Below, in pieces: positions 45,522-60,500 of a DNA stretch of 64,000 bases. Each line of letters begins with the position of its first letter. The first letter of the stretch is position 1. This DNA is from Arion vulgaris. Lineage: Eukaryota > Mollusca > Gastropoda > Stylommatophora > Arionidae. Both the position numbers and the translations under genes were made by a program. The notes under the pieces are model-generated. The model ran no database searches, was not told where the DNA came from, and saw only the letters and a program-made list of their open reading frames with translations. The stretch covers positions 3,224,001 through 3,288,000 of the forward strand of contig CM036753.1 in assembly GCA_020796225.1 (NCBI GenBank), written 5' to 3'.

Positions 45522-48500
45522 GTATTATCATCATAATTTTTCACTATCACTAATACAGTACTGCTTTGTAAATGATGACTGCTCTCTTGTTTGGTATATT
45601 TGTTTCTTGATAACTTTACATACTTTTGTATCATATTTTCACTTGAATTACTTATCACTTGACAAGAAAAGTTACATAGGGAAGATATTGTGCGTATCTT
45701 ATATACATGTATATTTGGGTGAACTAGATTCATATTCCTTAGTTGGAGAGACATTGAATCAATTTGACTAATGATAGCACTACTTTTTAGTTCATGTTTT
45801 TGGAGTTAGCTAGCACATATTTTATTCATGGCATGACACTATAATTGTTCCGGCATGCCTGGAGTTAAATTCGGTTGTTTTTATCTTTGTTTCCAGAGAT
45901 TTTCACATTCCTGTTTTCTTCTTTTCGCTCATTGTACCTCGGTGAGGTCTTGGGAAAAGATGTAAGGTTATACCTGCCTTTGTCATAAAAAAATTGTATG
46001 ATTTCAGCAGATTTACAATTCTATTCTTGAGTTGTTCTATTTAGAAGAATTGTTGATTTGTTGAATAGAGGAAAAAATTTGCATCCGATATTGGATTTTG
46101 TTTTATAATTGTCAATAATACTGTACACCAGACTGGAGACGACATTACTTCTATATAATGTTTGATTCAAGTTCATTAGATTAAGACTTCTAGACTTAAA
46201 ACCGCGAGGAAAACTTTGAAATAATATAAAGATAATATAAAGTCTGCGATTAGTTTTGCAGTCAATGAGTCATCAAGGAGGAAGTAAATTGTCAGTTGCT
46301 TCTACTTTTTAAGTTCATTTGACAAATTTCCACATACCATGATAAAAATAATTTAAAACATATGCACGCATGAATCATGGGCACACATATAATAGCCGTC
46401 TATCGCAACAGCTTCAGATGTGTATTGTTGCATCTCTCTGATGTGTATGAAGGTGATTGTAGAGTTCAGTCCTGAGGAACAATCTAGGAACACAATCCCC
46501 TACCACTGGTGGGGCATACATACTCGAAGTTGGACATGTGGGTGTTGTGTGTTCTGTCTTTTTACACATCTTGTTTTCTCTGCTCCTCAGCAGTATGCTG
46601 CTTCTATGCAAATTCCTCTTGGGCACTCAATGACAAATTGAAATAGAGACACCAAACCAATGTTATGTCTAGTTTATATATGTATTTTACTTTTCAGTTG
46701 TAGAGAAACATGAGGAGCTACTTACCAACTACAAGAAAAATCAAGAACAGGTTAGAAGATTAAGTTGATGCTTTTATATCACTATAAACAAATTAATTGA
46801 TTGATAGGATCATCATCATTGCACTTCGATGAGTAACCATGTGTACTCTGATCTCTTTCTTACACAGGAAGATCTCAGTCGCAGTGCACAAACTCTTAGC
46901 ACCGCGAGGTCTGTAGTACATGTCCGTAGCACAATGAAGAAATGTCAAACTGAAGCTGAAACACTAGAAGATACACTAAGAGCTAAACGTGATGGTCCGA
47001 TATGTAACACATCACATACACAATTATAACAATAAATGTTGCTGCTATAGTGATTAAACCTTCAGTTCTCTCCATTCGGCATTCAAAGTTCACAATGGTC
47101 AAAGGTACAGAGTTGAAGTAGAACATGACACTTATAGCCATCTGGAAAGCAACTTGTGATTGATTACAAATGATAAGATATACATGATTCAAGACTGAAA
47201 TATCTGGGGACAATCTCATGTGCAACATATCGAGTGAACATTTGTTCGGGTTTTTGACAATCTTGATTGTTAGTATCGCTCTATAAATTCCTGGATGACA
47301 ATTAAATGGAAGTTAAACCATGATATGTCTAGTTTAATATGTTTTTCTTCAGGTGAAACTGAAGCTATTACCAACTGAAAATCAGCAAAAAGTTGATCTT
47401 TATTCATATAAAATTATTGATTGACTAGGATCACGTCATTGCACTCGATGGCAACCCCATGGTACTCTGATCTCCACAACAGAAGACTCGAGTATGCATA
47501 CATTTCCTGTGGCACGCAATCACCTGTACTGTCCTTCACATGAAGAAATGTCAAACTGAAGCTGAAACTAAAACACTAGCTAAACGTTGATCGATTCAAC
47601 ACATCACATACCATTATAACAACAGAGTCTCTATAGTGATAAATCCTTATCCTCTTCCATTCTGCAGTCAAATTCATGCTGTTGTGCAAGGCTACAGGTT
47701 AAGTAAAAACACCTGCACAGCCAGGAAGAACCATTGTGTTGATGACAAATTAGATATACGAAAACTATATATGGACAATTCTGAAGTTATAACATGATCA
47801 GCTAGTGAACTTTGTTCTTGGTGACAGTTCTGAAGTTATAACATGATCAGCTAGTAAACTTTTTCCTGGTGACAATTCTGAAGTTATAACATGATCAAAG
47901 ACTGAACTTTGTTCTGGTGACAATTCTGAAGTTATAACATGATCAAAGACTGAACTTTGTTCTGGTGACAATTCTGAAGTTATAACATGATCAAAGACTG
48001 AACTATGTTCTGGTGACAATTCTGAAGTTATAACATGACCAAAGACTGAACTATATTCTGGTGACAATTCTGAAGTTATAACATCAGCTAGTGAACTATT
48101 TCCTGGTGATGAATCTGAAAATATAGCATGTATATCCAGTAACTGAAACATACAAAAATAATAAAAGGTTGTTGTCATATTTCTAAATTTTTGCTACAAG
48201 TAATCAAATAATACTTGAAACTTTGATGCTATTTTCTGCAGTACAAAACTTTGGTTCAAAAGTTAAAAGATAAAGGAGAACAAATTAAAAAGGCAAAAGA
48301 TGGTAAGATTTTGATGGCTTTTAATATTTGATGACTTTTTTATCTATCACTTCATTTTGTCTGGAATTGTTTGTGTACTAGTGTATTGCTATTCTATTAT
48401 ACAGTAGTGAATGCTAGAAAATGACCCAACACATAATACACAAGTTGGAGACATTTCAGAATAAATGTTTAAGAATAATCCTGCACATTTTCTGGCCAAA

Positions 48501-51500
48501 TACCATAACAAATGAGGAGCTTTTGAAACAGACTTTGCATCCTTGGAGACCATCATTAAGAGACGAAGATGGAGGTGGTTTGGACATGTATGTCGTATGC
48601 CAGTGGGGGCATTGGCTAGGGCAGCTCTCAGATGGACAGCGGATGGGAAGAGAAGGCCTGGATGTCCAAAGGAAACATGGAGAAGAACGGTGGAGAGAGA
48701 GTTGGAGTGTGGCCTGACCATAGTCATTTTTCAGAGTGCACAATCAAGAAAACTGAAAGAAAATCTTTAGATCAGTTATTGTCAGCCTTCAATAGAAAAC
48801 ATTACTTGATCTGATGTGAGCTGATTCTTTGATCACCATTTTTATTCTTATTGTCATTGATAATTTTGTTTTTAAAATATGTGAGCTCATTTTTTATTTC
48901 ACAAACATTAACATTGTTACCCAAATATGTAACCCTGTCATAACAACAAGAGAACACTTTAAAAACATACGTTATAGAAGTGCTTTGATGTCGCTGACAT
49001 CTCATAACTACGTTAGTGTTTTCATACTCAGAGAATGACTCCATGAATAGGATTCTTAATGTCAAAACAGGAATAGTGAGATGACACTGGGTGGGAAGTA
49101 CTGGTACAGACCAGGATCAGAAAAATTGTCTTTATTTTTTACCGTGTACATGCCAGAGTCAGAGGTAATGAACGAGCTGATAGATTGGATGGCGTGGCTA
49201 TGATATCAGGAGACACTGCAATGGACTGAAATGACATTCTTAACACATTTAGTCTATCCGAACAGGATTTTCAGGGTTGTGTATCCCATACCCTAACCAG
49301 ATTAAGTGATACGAGTTAAGTGGAATGAGTTAACATTGGTACAGCTCAAAAAGAACAACATACCAAATATGGAAAAAAGAAAGGTAAATGAATATCAAAA
49401 TGGTGTGTTGGGCTGCTCGATGCTGCATGATTTATTGAGGTGGTGATTAGAGCACTTATGACTATGTCTGGAGTGCTATGATGATAGGCGTGGTATAACT
49501 GATAGCCATAAGTACAAGAGTTATAGTTTTGTTGTTTTAATTTAATTTCAAAGATATGTAGCTGAACTTTGAACTTTTATTTAAAGTGTTGGAACCTATT
49601 ACCATTGAGTATCAAGCCCTGAGGGACAAGTATGAGATGGCTATCCAATGTCAGTATGAGGCAGAAAACTATGCATCAAAGGTGAGTTTCAAGATAAATG
49701 TTGGAATATGTCTACAACTTGAACTGAGTTCTTCAAGTGAAGATAATTGGTGAAACATTTGTTCATCTTGGACTGAGTTCTTCAAGTGAAGATAATTGGT
49801 GAAACATTTGTTCATCTTGGACTGAGTTCTTCAAGTGAAGATAATTAGTGAAACATTTGTTCATCTTGGACTTAGTATTTTCTATATATAAAATATGCAG
49901 ATAAACTGCTGTAAAATTATTTGTAGACTACCTACACTATCTGTATTTTTCTTCTTTATTCATCCTGAAGAGGTTGTTCATTACGTTGTGTTACAATCTA
50001 TAGGGGTACTTCTATGTCTTTCTGGTTCATCGTCAGAACATCATTTTTGGGACTATATTTTCCTTCTCTCTTCTCTTTGTTCCCTACTCACTTAGCCAGA
50101 CTAATAATAATTGTCTGTTTCCATGGCCACTATTTGAAGGTGGATTAATCTTTATCAGTTACATTTTAATGACCCTGACTTGTTACAGTAGGTCATTCCC
50201 CTAGATTATGTTGTAACATTAATACCAACAGAGTTCCTGAGAGAGCATAAACTCTCAGCTAGTACACTCTCCTTGAAGATTTCTCTAGTGGACGTGTCAC
50301 GTTTTGCACATGAAAGATGCTCAAATTCCCAAGGATTTCCTTTATGGAGAACTGATCACTAGGAAGTGATTTACTGGAAGACCACAATTGCAATAAAAGG
50401 AAGACTGTAAACAAAGTTAGAAGGTTCTTGGCATAACCACATGCCAATGGGAAACAACTGCCAAAGAATGATTCACAGCTATGCAAGTCCTCTTGTGTTG
50501 TTACATTTCGTGATCTTGTGCAAGGGATTCTGTGCATGTGGTGTCTATATCGAAGTGTTTTAGAGACACTTCGAGTGTCTTTAAGATGTTTTTTTATGTT
50601 CACCATCTGATTGTTGGTCCCTTTCAAGCTCACAATACCTCAAGTTTTTTTAGATGCATTTAACAGGCTTCCAAACGGGACCTGCTCATCTCACCTGAGC
50701 CGTCTGCAACAGGGTGTTGATGCTTGGGATCTTGGCTCTTATGAGGGCTTTGGTATCTGGAATTTTGTCCTGCCAGTTTATTTTTAGTAGTCTGCATAAA
50801 CAACTTTTGTGGAAGTGGTTTAGTTTTCTTGTATGCTTTCTATACACTGTCCATGTCTCGCTTGCATACAGCAGCATGGCTAGCACTATGGCCCTGTAAA
50901 CCATATTAGTCACCAACGAAGCTGCAAAGACCTATACATCAGCACATCTCTTATAGTCCCTAGAAAATTCAGACTTACTACTATTATGTTATAACCAAAG
51001 TTATTGTTTTCCTAACCAAGATGAACCAGAAGAACAAAGTTCTGACAAGGCAAAGTCAAATGATCTTAAGCAAAGTAGGAGAATTAAACATTGTTGAAGT
51101 GAACTTTGAGGATGAAGTGATTGATAATAATTCTGATGAAGCTGAATATTGCAAAGAGCTGGATAGAAAAATTAAAGGTATGGCAAGTTTTGTTTAATGC
51201 ACAAATCTTTATTATTTATTTTTTATTCATTATGTGATTTAAGAAAGTCTTGTATCATCTAGAGTGCGGTGCGGAATAGTGCAATGCATAGAACGCTCTA
51301 TTCTGAACTGTCCCCCAACAAAAGTGGTTTTGATTTCAGTTTAGGCAACACATGACAGATTAGCATATTGCATAAGTGTTTGTCTATCGACTCGGACACA
51401 AGATGGGTGTTGGTTCAATTCCCACACTTGATGTTTCACATGTGAGGAAAAGAATTGGCCTCCTACCTGCTGCACACTAGGGTGTAGAAATATGAAGTGT

Positions 51501-54500
51501 TTGGTACTATATACGCAAAGGTCTGAAAAGACTGCATGACATTTTTAACACTCCACAATATAGAAAAGGAACTGGCCATCCTACCTTCCACATACTTGGG
51601 CTCGAAATATGAAATGACATTTCATACTTTGCAGTCTGCAGGATATTTTCATCATCTAGAGTAGATACACTCACTGCAATATCTGGATATAGTTGATTTT
51701 TGAAATGTACTTAGAAACAATTTCTATTTTGTTAGTTTTTTTTCCAAATACCAATTAGTCCATAAGTGCTCTCGGAGAGATGCGGTAGCGTAGTTGTTAG
51801 TGAACTCGTTTCTCAAGGCTGGTGGTCTGGGTTCAACTCTCGCAGTGTGCGTGAAATTTTTCACAACCGCGATGGCTCTCGGGTCGACCCAGCCTCAACT
51901 GGGTACCAGACATGCTCTGGGAAAGTAAAGGCGGCCGGCGTGATGCTGACCACATCATCCATCGTGTGCCGAAGGTCAATGAAAAATACAGGCCTAACAC
52001 TGTATTGCCCTATATACCACAAGGTATGAAAGGGTTCCTTTACTTTTTTACTATAACTGCTCCGATTTCCACCCCCACCCTCCCCACCCTCCCACAGTAC
52101 GTTGTTGGTTTACTATTTTGTTTGACTACCAGCATTGTGTTCTTGTCTAGCTACACCACATTTGACTTGGTATTCTTGCAGTCTGGTTAATGTTGTAGAT
52201 TCACCACTATTACTGGAATCGTGTATACATCCTCTCTCCCTTAGAGAATTTATAATCTCAGCCTGGCCCATTGCTCACCCACTTCTCACAGCAACCATAC
52301 CTGCAAGCCTATCGAAGTGTTCATTTTCCCATACACCTGCATGCCCTGGCACAAAAATAACTCATTTTGTCAGCTTAGACCTCCGACTCCATCCATTGTC
52401 TCCGAGCCCATCCTGATTCAATCTTCCTGAGCATACCTACTGAGTCACTGAGAAAACATAACATGGGTAAAAGTCTGTGATTCCAGACAGACTATCGCTT
52501 TAGTTACTGCCATGATTTCCATAGTGAAAACTGCTCGTAGTCACGGCAAAACCACCACTGTTTTCTTCACAACATCCTTTCTGACTTGCGCAGTGAAACC
52601 CCCCCATCCAAGATTTTCCTCTTCTTAACCTATTTCCTTTTTGTCTCTTTTGTTTTGTTTTAATATTAGTTTTATTCCACCTTTTTATACATGTATATTT
52701 CTTGTGAGCGTCTGTAGCACAAGCGGTAGTGAGTCGATCACAAACCCAAGCGTACCTGGTTCAAACCCCACGGTGGGCGAGTTTGGAAACAAATTCGTTT
52801 CGTGGGATTTTACAAAATGGTAAAAATAGACTTCACCGTTCAGAAAGCAATGGCGAACTACTGAACGTATAAGTGGTGCCTAGAAAATCAACGACTCGTT
52901 TACTGTGGTTGATGGCTACGTCTGGTAAAGGATATGCCACGATTTTCATATTTCTAGACAAGTGTTCCTACATTTGTATCCATAATTATCTGTTCTACTT
53001 GTCATACAGGTAGTGTAGTGTTAGAATTTCACAAGGAAATTAAGATCAAACAATAATACTATACATATTTCAACAAAATAATATATTCTCAAAGCATGAA
53101 ACATGATTAAATCCATTTAATCAGTTCTTAGTAATAACAAATTTGTTTTGTTGCTGAGAATTATAGCTGTTCAGGTGGTCAGTCTTTCATATCTGTATCT
53201 GAAGTCTCTATGGAATGGAATTTAGGTGCCCTCCCCCTCTCTCTCTCTCTCTCTTCAAATGTGTTCAGTTTATTCCCATATGAAACGGTTGGGATATTTT
53301 ACACTGATACCTGATCTCAATGTAGGGGAGATTTAGTTCCTAGTTCTTTCGGAGATGGATGTTAAAATGTACATACTGTGTTCCAGTTGAGCATACAAAT
53401 AAACCATTGGCAGTTGAAAATCGATAATAGTATGCCGCTGTCTGTGCTAAATTCATTTGAAAAATATTAAAATAAAAATTATCATCTTCAAAATGAGATT
53501 GGGAATGCTCACCGGTGCTACCGAGTTCATGCATTGCTAATGAGATCTTCCTGTATAAGAGATCGGAAAATGCATGGTTATTCACTGAAATCCAACGATG
53601 ATGATATCAATCAATCATATTTAATGTGAAGTAGGTGGTGAAAATTGTGACAAAACTACGTGACTATACTGTCACTCTCCCACCCCAAAACTACATTGGC
53701 ACTGTTATGTTGGAAGTGTTTGTGTTTTGGTCAAGTGTACTGCAGCAGTTGTTGTTTACTTTTAATCACACTCGTAACCAAATTGTTTTTGCCTTTTATC
53801 ATAAACTTTGTCACATAAAGAATTTCTGCTCTAATCATCATCATTAATTTCCTTCAACTTCCTGCGAAACTATACAGAGCTTGGAGAAGAGAAAAGTGCT
53901 CTTACTGCACAAGTCAAGATTCTTCATGAGGATTGCCAAATTGAGAAAGATAGAAACAATCAGATGAAAGAAAGGGTATTTTTTTAAATATTTCTTTTTC
54001 TAACACTGTATTGAAGTTTATATTTTTACTCACTGTTCACATCCAACGTAGATCATCAACGTAGATCACATTCAACGTAAGATAGAAGAAAAGTAGTCAC
54101 GACTTGAAGTTTATATGTTTACTCACTGTTCACATCCAGTGTAAGATAGAAGAAAAGTAGTCACCACAGAGATGAAGTGTCTACCAAGAATGCTAGGAGT
54201 AACACGAAGAGACCGGTTTAGAAATGAAGACATCTGGAAAAAAGTGGGTACAACATCAGTTACTGAACTTCATCAAGAAGCAACATAAGAAGATTACTAA
54301 CAGACAGTGTGCCTCAAAGAGGAATGTTACTCTGATACAGTGGATACAAAACAAAAGGCCATCCACACAAAAGATGGACCCCAAAGATAACAGAGGCCAA
54401 AAAAAAACACTTGTTTATGAAGTGCACACAAAAATCAATTCTATAAATCCCTTCTTATCCTGATGTTTGAAAAAATGGGATTTGAGAAAAGAAAACTTAT

Positions 54501-57500
54501 TGTTCATGATTTATTACTTGTTTTTGTTGGTTGAATTATATATTGGGAAAGAAGGCAAGAGGAAGACCACGGAAAAGATGGTTAGATGGCGTAGCAGAAT
54601 CCTGTGGAAGAGCAAAGATAACAATCACACAAGCCACCAGAACAGCGCAAGACAAAAACAGAAAACCACGACACTGGGCAACAACCCGGTAGCAGTGTGA
54701 CGACAAAAGAAGAAGAATTATATATTCTGAAAAAGTTTACATTTTTCATTGGCATCGATTATTTATATAAAATGTTTCTACTGCTTTTAGTGATTTTGTT
54801 TATGTCTAGCAAATATTTCCAGTTTGGATAAATATTCAACATGGATGCTATATTGTGGTGTGTTTGGTAGTTAACATACCCTAGTCAGCTGACGGTGATC
54901 AATTTACCACAGATTTTCCAGTCACCCAGTTGAAAATACACACCCTGACTTTCTGAAGTGTGGGAAAATTCTGAATTATCTCTTGAGCTAGTATTCAAGG
55001 ACTCTGCAGCTGACAATTTAAAGTCAGAAAAGACACTGAGCAGCTATGGGTGTGCCATAGTTCATCAATGTGTTTCTATTACAGTTTTGCACTTAGTGTT
55101 CGTTTGGTGTTTTAATAACAATTATTCTGTGATTATATTTTTAGAATTTCACTAATATTGCTGACAAAAACAGAAACTACTCAAATCATTTTATTCGGGA
55201 TTGCGCAAGAGAGAAAATCTTTTTATTCTGTATAAAATACATTCCATGTGCCTATTGTTGTCTTCTTCTTCAATTTCTGGTCGTGTGCTTAATCCACTAC
55301 AGAGCACAAACTGGGCAGTCAGGACTGTCAGGTTTCCCCAAAATCTTAGTTTTCAGGTCATGTTGCTTCTCAGCTCACCAGGAGAGGACAGTCTTACAGG
55401 ACATGTTTCAGTGTCTGTTCCACCTGTTGACAGTGACAGAAAGCTATTTGACGTTTTCCCTAGTCAACTTGTCTCTGTTGAGTCTGCAGTGTCCAGTATG
55501 TAGACAAAATATAATAACCTGGTCTGATATTTATATCTGAAATAGGACATCTATTAGAACTCGTAAAATAGTCAGAACATTTGACACATTACCATTAATA
55601 TAATAAATATGAAAACATATTAGAACCTAAACAGTTTGATAACAAGAAATTTGTCAAAAGAGGAATTATCACAAATAAAGATCAATATTTCATATTATTA
55701 CTGTCAGTGTAGAACATCAAGACATGAAACAGAAAATGATTTTGTTTGAACAAAGAAATTTTGTAGTTGTAGGAATGTGTTTGTCTAAATGCTAACATTT
55801 GATATCAGCTGTTGTTTGTATTATTTATGACTTTTGCAGCTGGAAGCTTGTAGAAGTGAGCTAAAACAGGCCAAGAGCACCATTGCTAAGCAGGAGAGCA
55901 CTTTGCAGCAACTAGCCAAAACATCGGAGGCCGCTTGCAGGGAGTATGAAGAATTACGGAAGCAGTTTGAGTTGGAATACAATGGCCGCACACAAGTGGA
56001 GAAAATGGCGCATAATGTAATTATTACTTCCTACTTCCCATAATTTTTTCTTATATTCTTACTATACTTTTTTTTTTCTTGATAATGGTATGTGAAGTTC
56101 AGTGGTTGTGCTTAGACCTTTAAATTTGGTCAATGTGTAGTTTCCAGTGCTGTACTTGTGCAATTTGTTTCTTCATTATATAAATAACATAACTTTTCTT
56201 AGAGTATATTTGTTTATTTTATTTGGGCATTATCTGATACATGCTTTTATTGCTCAGCAGCTGCCTGTTAGCTTGACACTGGAGAGGCACAATGTAGAAT
56301 GTGTGCAGCTTGACACTGGAGAGGCACAATGTAGAATGTGTGCAACCAGTAGGCCATAAAACCATCAATGTACATACACTTTGACATCTGCTTGTGGGGA
56401 CTGAGCACTTATGGTTCTACCTGAATTACTATGTCGGACCATTGATCAATAAATATAGGAGTTTATTGTTGTATGCTTGGCCAGTTAATAAATACAAATT
56501 TCTAGTGGTTTTATTTTTGTCATTTCTTTTAAAGTTTCAGTTTGAAATATCTTCATTGGACTCCGGATATGTCCATAGGTGCTCCAATCTCCTTTGCAGT
56601 ATCTCCAACAGTGTCCAATGACTGATCATACCAGTTTGATTATGATTGATGAGCTTACTCTTATACCTGTTGTGCTGTTCATTTTTGGCCTCTTCAATCA
56701 CAGCTCTTGCAATCTAGCAGTTGACATGGATTAGTTTAAATGTAAATCCTCTTTGCGGCCACACTCTATGAGAGCATTCAAAATGTCAGCTCTATCCATT
56801 GGCTGACCCTGATATGCGGCAGAGCTTGTGTAGCCTTTCTTATGAATTCTTTAGTTATTCCCCAATCCACATTTTCCTTGACCTGTCGTATGCACCTTTC
56901 CACATCGCTTTTCCACGTCTTCTTACATATCATCTTCATGACTTGTGGCACATGATGCCCATTAAGGGTTTTCCTTGGTCTCATGTCCCGTGTAACCTTT
57001 GGTACAGTATTCCACACCAGGGATAGTGCAGGCAGTTCTTCTATTATTCATCTTAATGGTTATTTTTTATCTTCCTACTCTCCTCTGGTGCCCATGTGAG
57101 GATTATTTTTGCTGGTAGAGCTAGTCATTCGCATACAATAACCAAGGAATTGTCATCTTTTTTTTTCTTTATGATGCTATCATTCATTGTTTTCTATTTG
57201 CTTGTTGCTTTAGTAAGTATAGATATACTTTATAAACTAATTTTTATTTGAGTTACAAAACTAGATGTTTAATAGTAATACTAACGTGTCTTATTTCTGA
57301 ATTAGCTGTATGCTGAAAGAGAAGCTGCACGTAGGCAGAGTGCAATGCTTCTGAAGGATATTGGGAGCAATAATAAACTGATGCAAGCAATGATTGAAGT
57401 GGAGAATGTTACAACCAAGATGGAAACCATGAGAGCTGAATTAGAGCATAAGGTATATACTTCTTTCTTCTTCTGTGTGTGGGGGTTACTGTGGCAAAGT

Positions 57501-60500
57501 GGTTAAGACTTTTGCCTTATGTTCTGAAGGTTGCAGATTTGAATCTGGTTCACATTGTTAGTTTGCATGTGAATTTTTCCTGAGATCCCTAGGATTTGTG
57601 CAACACTCTGCAGGTGTCATACTTTTTCTGTTGAAATTGCCAAAACCATGTGAGGATAACCCAGTGCAATGTAGCCAATCCTTCCAGTGGAAGGTCATTA
57701 AGCTGTTGCTGTATAGCCCCCTTATCTCTAACACCCTATGTGCATTTGACAGATTTATTAACACCTTGAAGGTTGGAAATGTCGATAGATATCCTCTCAT
57801 AAAGAATAAACCTGATGTTTTGGATCTTCTAGTCTTCTTACTCACCTCTTCACCTCATCATATGCTAATATCTTACTCACCTCTTCACCTCATCATATGC
57901 TAATATCTCACCTCTTCACATGCTAATATCTTACTCACCTCTTCACCTCATATGCTAATATCTTACTCACCTCTTCACTCATCAATGCTAATATCTCACC
58001 TCTTCCATGCTAATATCTTACTCACTTTCACCTCATCATATGCTAATATCTCACCTCTTCACATGCTAATATCTTACTCACCTCTTCATATGCTAATATC
58101 TCACCTCTTCACATGCTAATATCTTACTCACCTCTTCACCTCATCATATGCTAATAACTTACTCACCTCTTCACCTCATCATATGCTAATAACTTACTCA
58201 CCTCTTCACCTCATCATATGCTAATATCTTACTCATCTCTTCACCTCATCATATGCTAATATCTCACCTCTTCACATCTAATATCTTACCTCTTCACCTC
58301 ATCATATGCTAATAACTTACTCACCTCTTCACCTCATCATATGCTAATATCTTACTCACCTCTTCACCTCATCATATGCTAAATCTTACTCACCTCTTCA
58401 CCTCATCATATGCTATAACTACTCACCTCTTCACCTCATCATATCTAATAACTTACTCACCTCTTCACCTCATCATATGCTAATATCTCACCTCTTCACA
58501 TGCTAATATCTTACTCACCTCTTCACCTCATCATATGCTAATATCTTACTCACCTCTTCACCTCTATCATATGCTAAAACTTACCTCTTCACCTCATCAT
58601 ATGCTAATAACTTACTCACCTCTTCACCTCTTCATATGCTAATATCTTACCTCTTCACCTCATCAATCTAATAACTTACTTCCTTTTTCACCTCATCATA
58701 TGCTAATATCTTATTACCTCTTCACCTCATCATATGCTAATATCTTCTCACTCTTCACCTCATCATATGCTAATATCTTACCTCTTCACCTCATCATATC
58801 AATAACTTACTCACCTCTTACCTCATCATATGTAATAACTACTCACCTCTTCACCTCATCATATGCTAATAACTTACTCACCTCTCACCTCATCATATGC
58901 TAATAACTACTCACCTCTTCACCTCATCATATGCTAATAACTACTCACCTCTTCACCATCATATAGCTAATATCTACCACCTCTTCACCTCATCATATGC
59001 TAATATCTTACTTACCTCTTACCTCATTATGCTAATAACACTCCCTCTTCACCTCATCATATGCAATATCTTACTCACTTTTCTTCACCTCATCATATGC
59101 TAATATCTTACTCACCTCTTCACCTCATCATATGCTAATATCTTACTTACCTCTTCACCTCATCATATGCTAATATCTTACTCACCTCTTCACCTCATCA
59201 TATGCTAATATCTTAGTTACCTCTTCACCTCATCATATGCTAATATCTTACTCACCTCTTCACCTCATCATATGCTAATATCTTACTTACCTCTTCACCT
59301 CATCATATGCTAATATCTTACTCACCTCTTCACCTCATCATATGCTAATATCTTACTCACCTCTTCACCTCATCATATGCTAATATCTTACCTCTTCACC
59401 TCATCATATGCTAATAACTTACTCACCTCTTCACCTCATCATATGCTAATATCTTACTTACCTCTTCACCTCATCATATGCTAATATCTTACTCACCTCT
59501 TCACCTCATCATATGCTAATATCTTACCTCTTCACCTCATCATATGCTAATAACTTACTCACCTCTTCACCTCATCATATGCTAATAACTTACTCACCTC
59601 TTCACCTCATCATATGCTAATATCTCACCTCTTCACCTCATCATATGCTAATATCTCACCTCTTCACCTCATCATATGCTAATATCTTACTCACCTCTTC
59701 ACCTCATCATATGCTAATAACTTACTCACCTCTTCACCTCATCATATGCTAATATCTTACTCACCTCTTCACCTCATCATATGCTAATATCTTACTCACC
59801 TCTTCACCTCATCATATGCTAATATCTTACTCACCTCTTCACCTCATCATATGCTAATATCTCACCTCTTCACCTCATCATATGCTAATATCTTACTTAC
59901 CTCTTCACCTCATCATATGCTAATAACTTACTCACCTCTTCACCTCATCATATGCTAATATCTTACTCACCTCTTCACCTCATCATATGCTAATATCTTA
60001 CTTACCTCTTCACCTCATCATATGCTAATATCTTACTCACCTCTTCACCTCATCATATGCTAATATCTTACTCACCTCTTCACCTCATCATATGCTAATA
60101 TCTTCTTATGAGTCACAAATTCATGGTTTCAGTCATACTTTCATGTCAATATCAATGCCCATGTGGTGTCGGGGCCAAGGGAAGCAAAGAATAGTACCAC
60201 TGCAACCTACAAGACATGTCGTAAGAGGCGACTGATGTAGGGCCTAGGCAAGCTACCCTAGTAACTAAAAAGCATCGCAGAAATCGACAGGCACGTAATT
60301 GGCACAATGTATAATCGCTCTTAGGCTCAGATCACATACAAATCACAAGAGTGTTTAACATGTGGTCAATATGGAGCGTTCGAAGATGATTATACCATCA
60401 TCATGACTTCAGTCATACTTTCATGTCATCATCATCAGACTTGAGTTACACACACTTTGTGAGACATTTCAGCATTCAGTAATAGTTAATATTGTCAACT

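Noticed and set aside
46868..46994. Open stretch (EDLSRSAQ..., MKKCQTEAETLEDTL) as a shootin exon
   Set aside because: Its ends do not match the phase of exon 3, and joining exon 2 directly to exon 3 aligns without a gap to human shootin-1, leaving no room for it. It also follows LINE sequence. An alternative exon is not excluded.
47798..48178. 126-codon minus-strand repeat protein (VITSELSPEHSSVFDH repeats)
   Set aside because: Explained by a 48-bp minisatellite; no signal peptide, splice or homology evidence.
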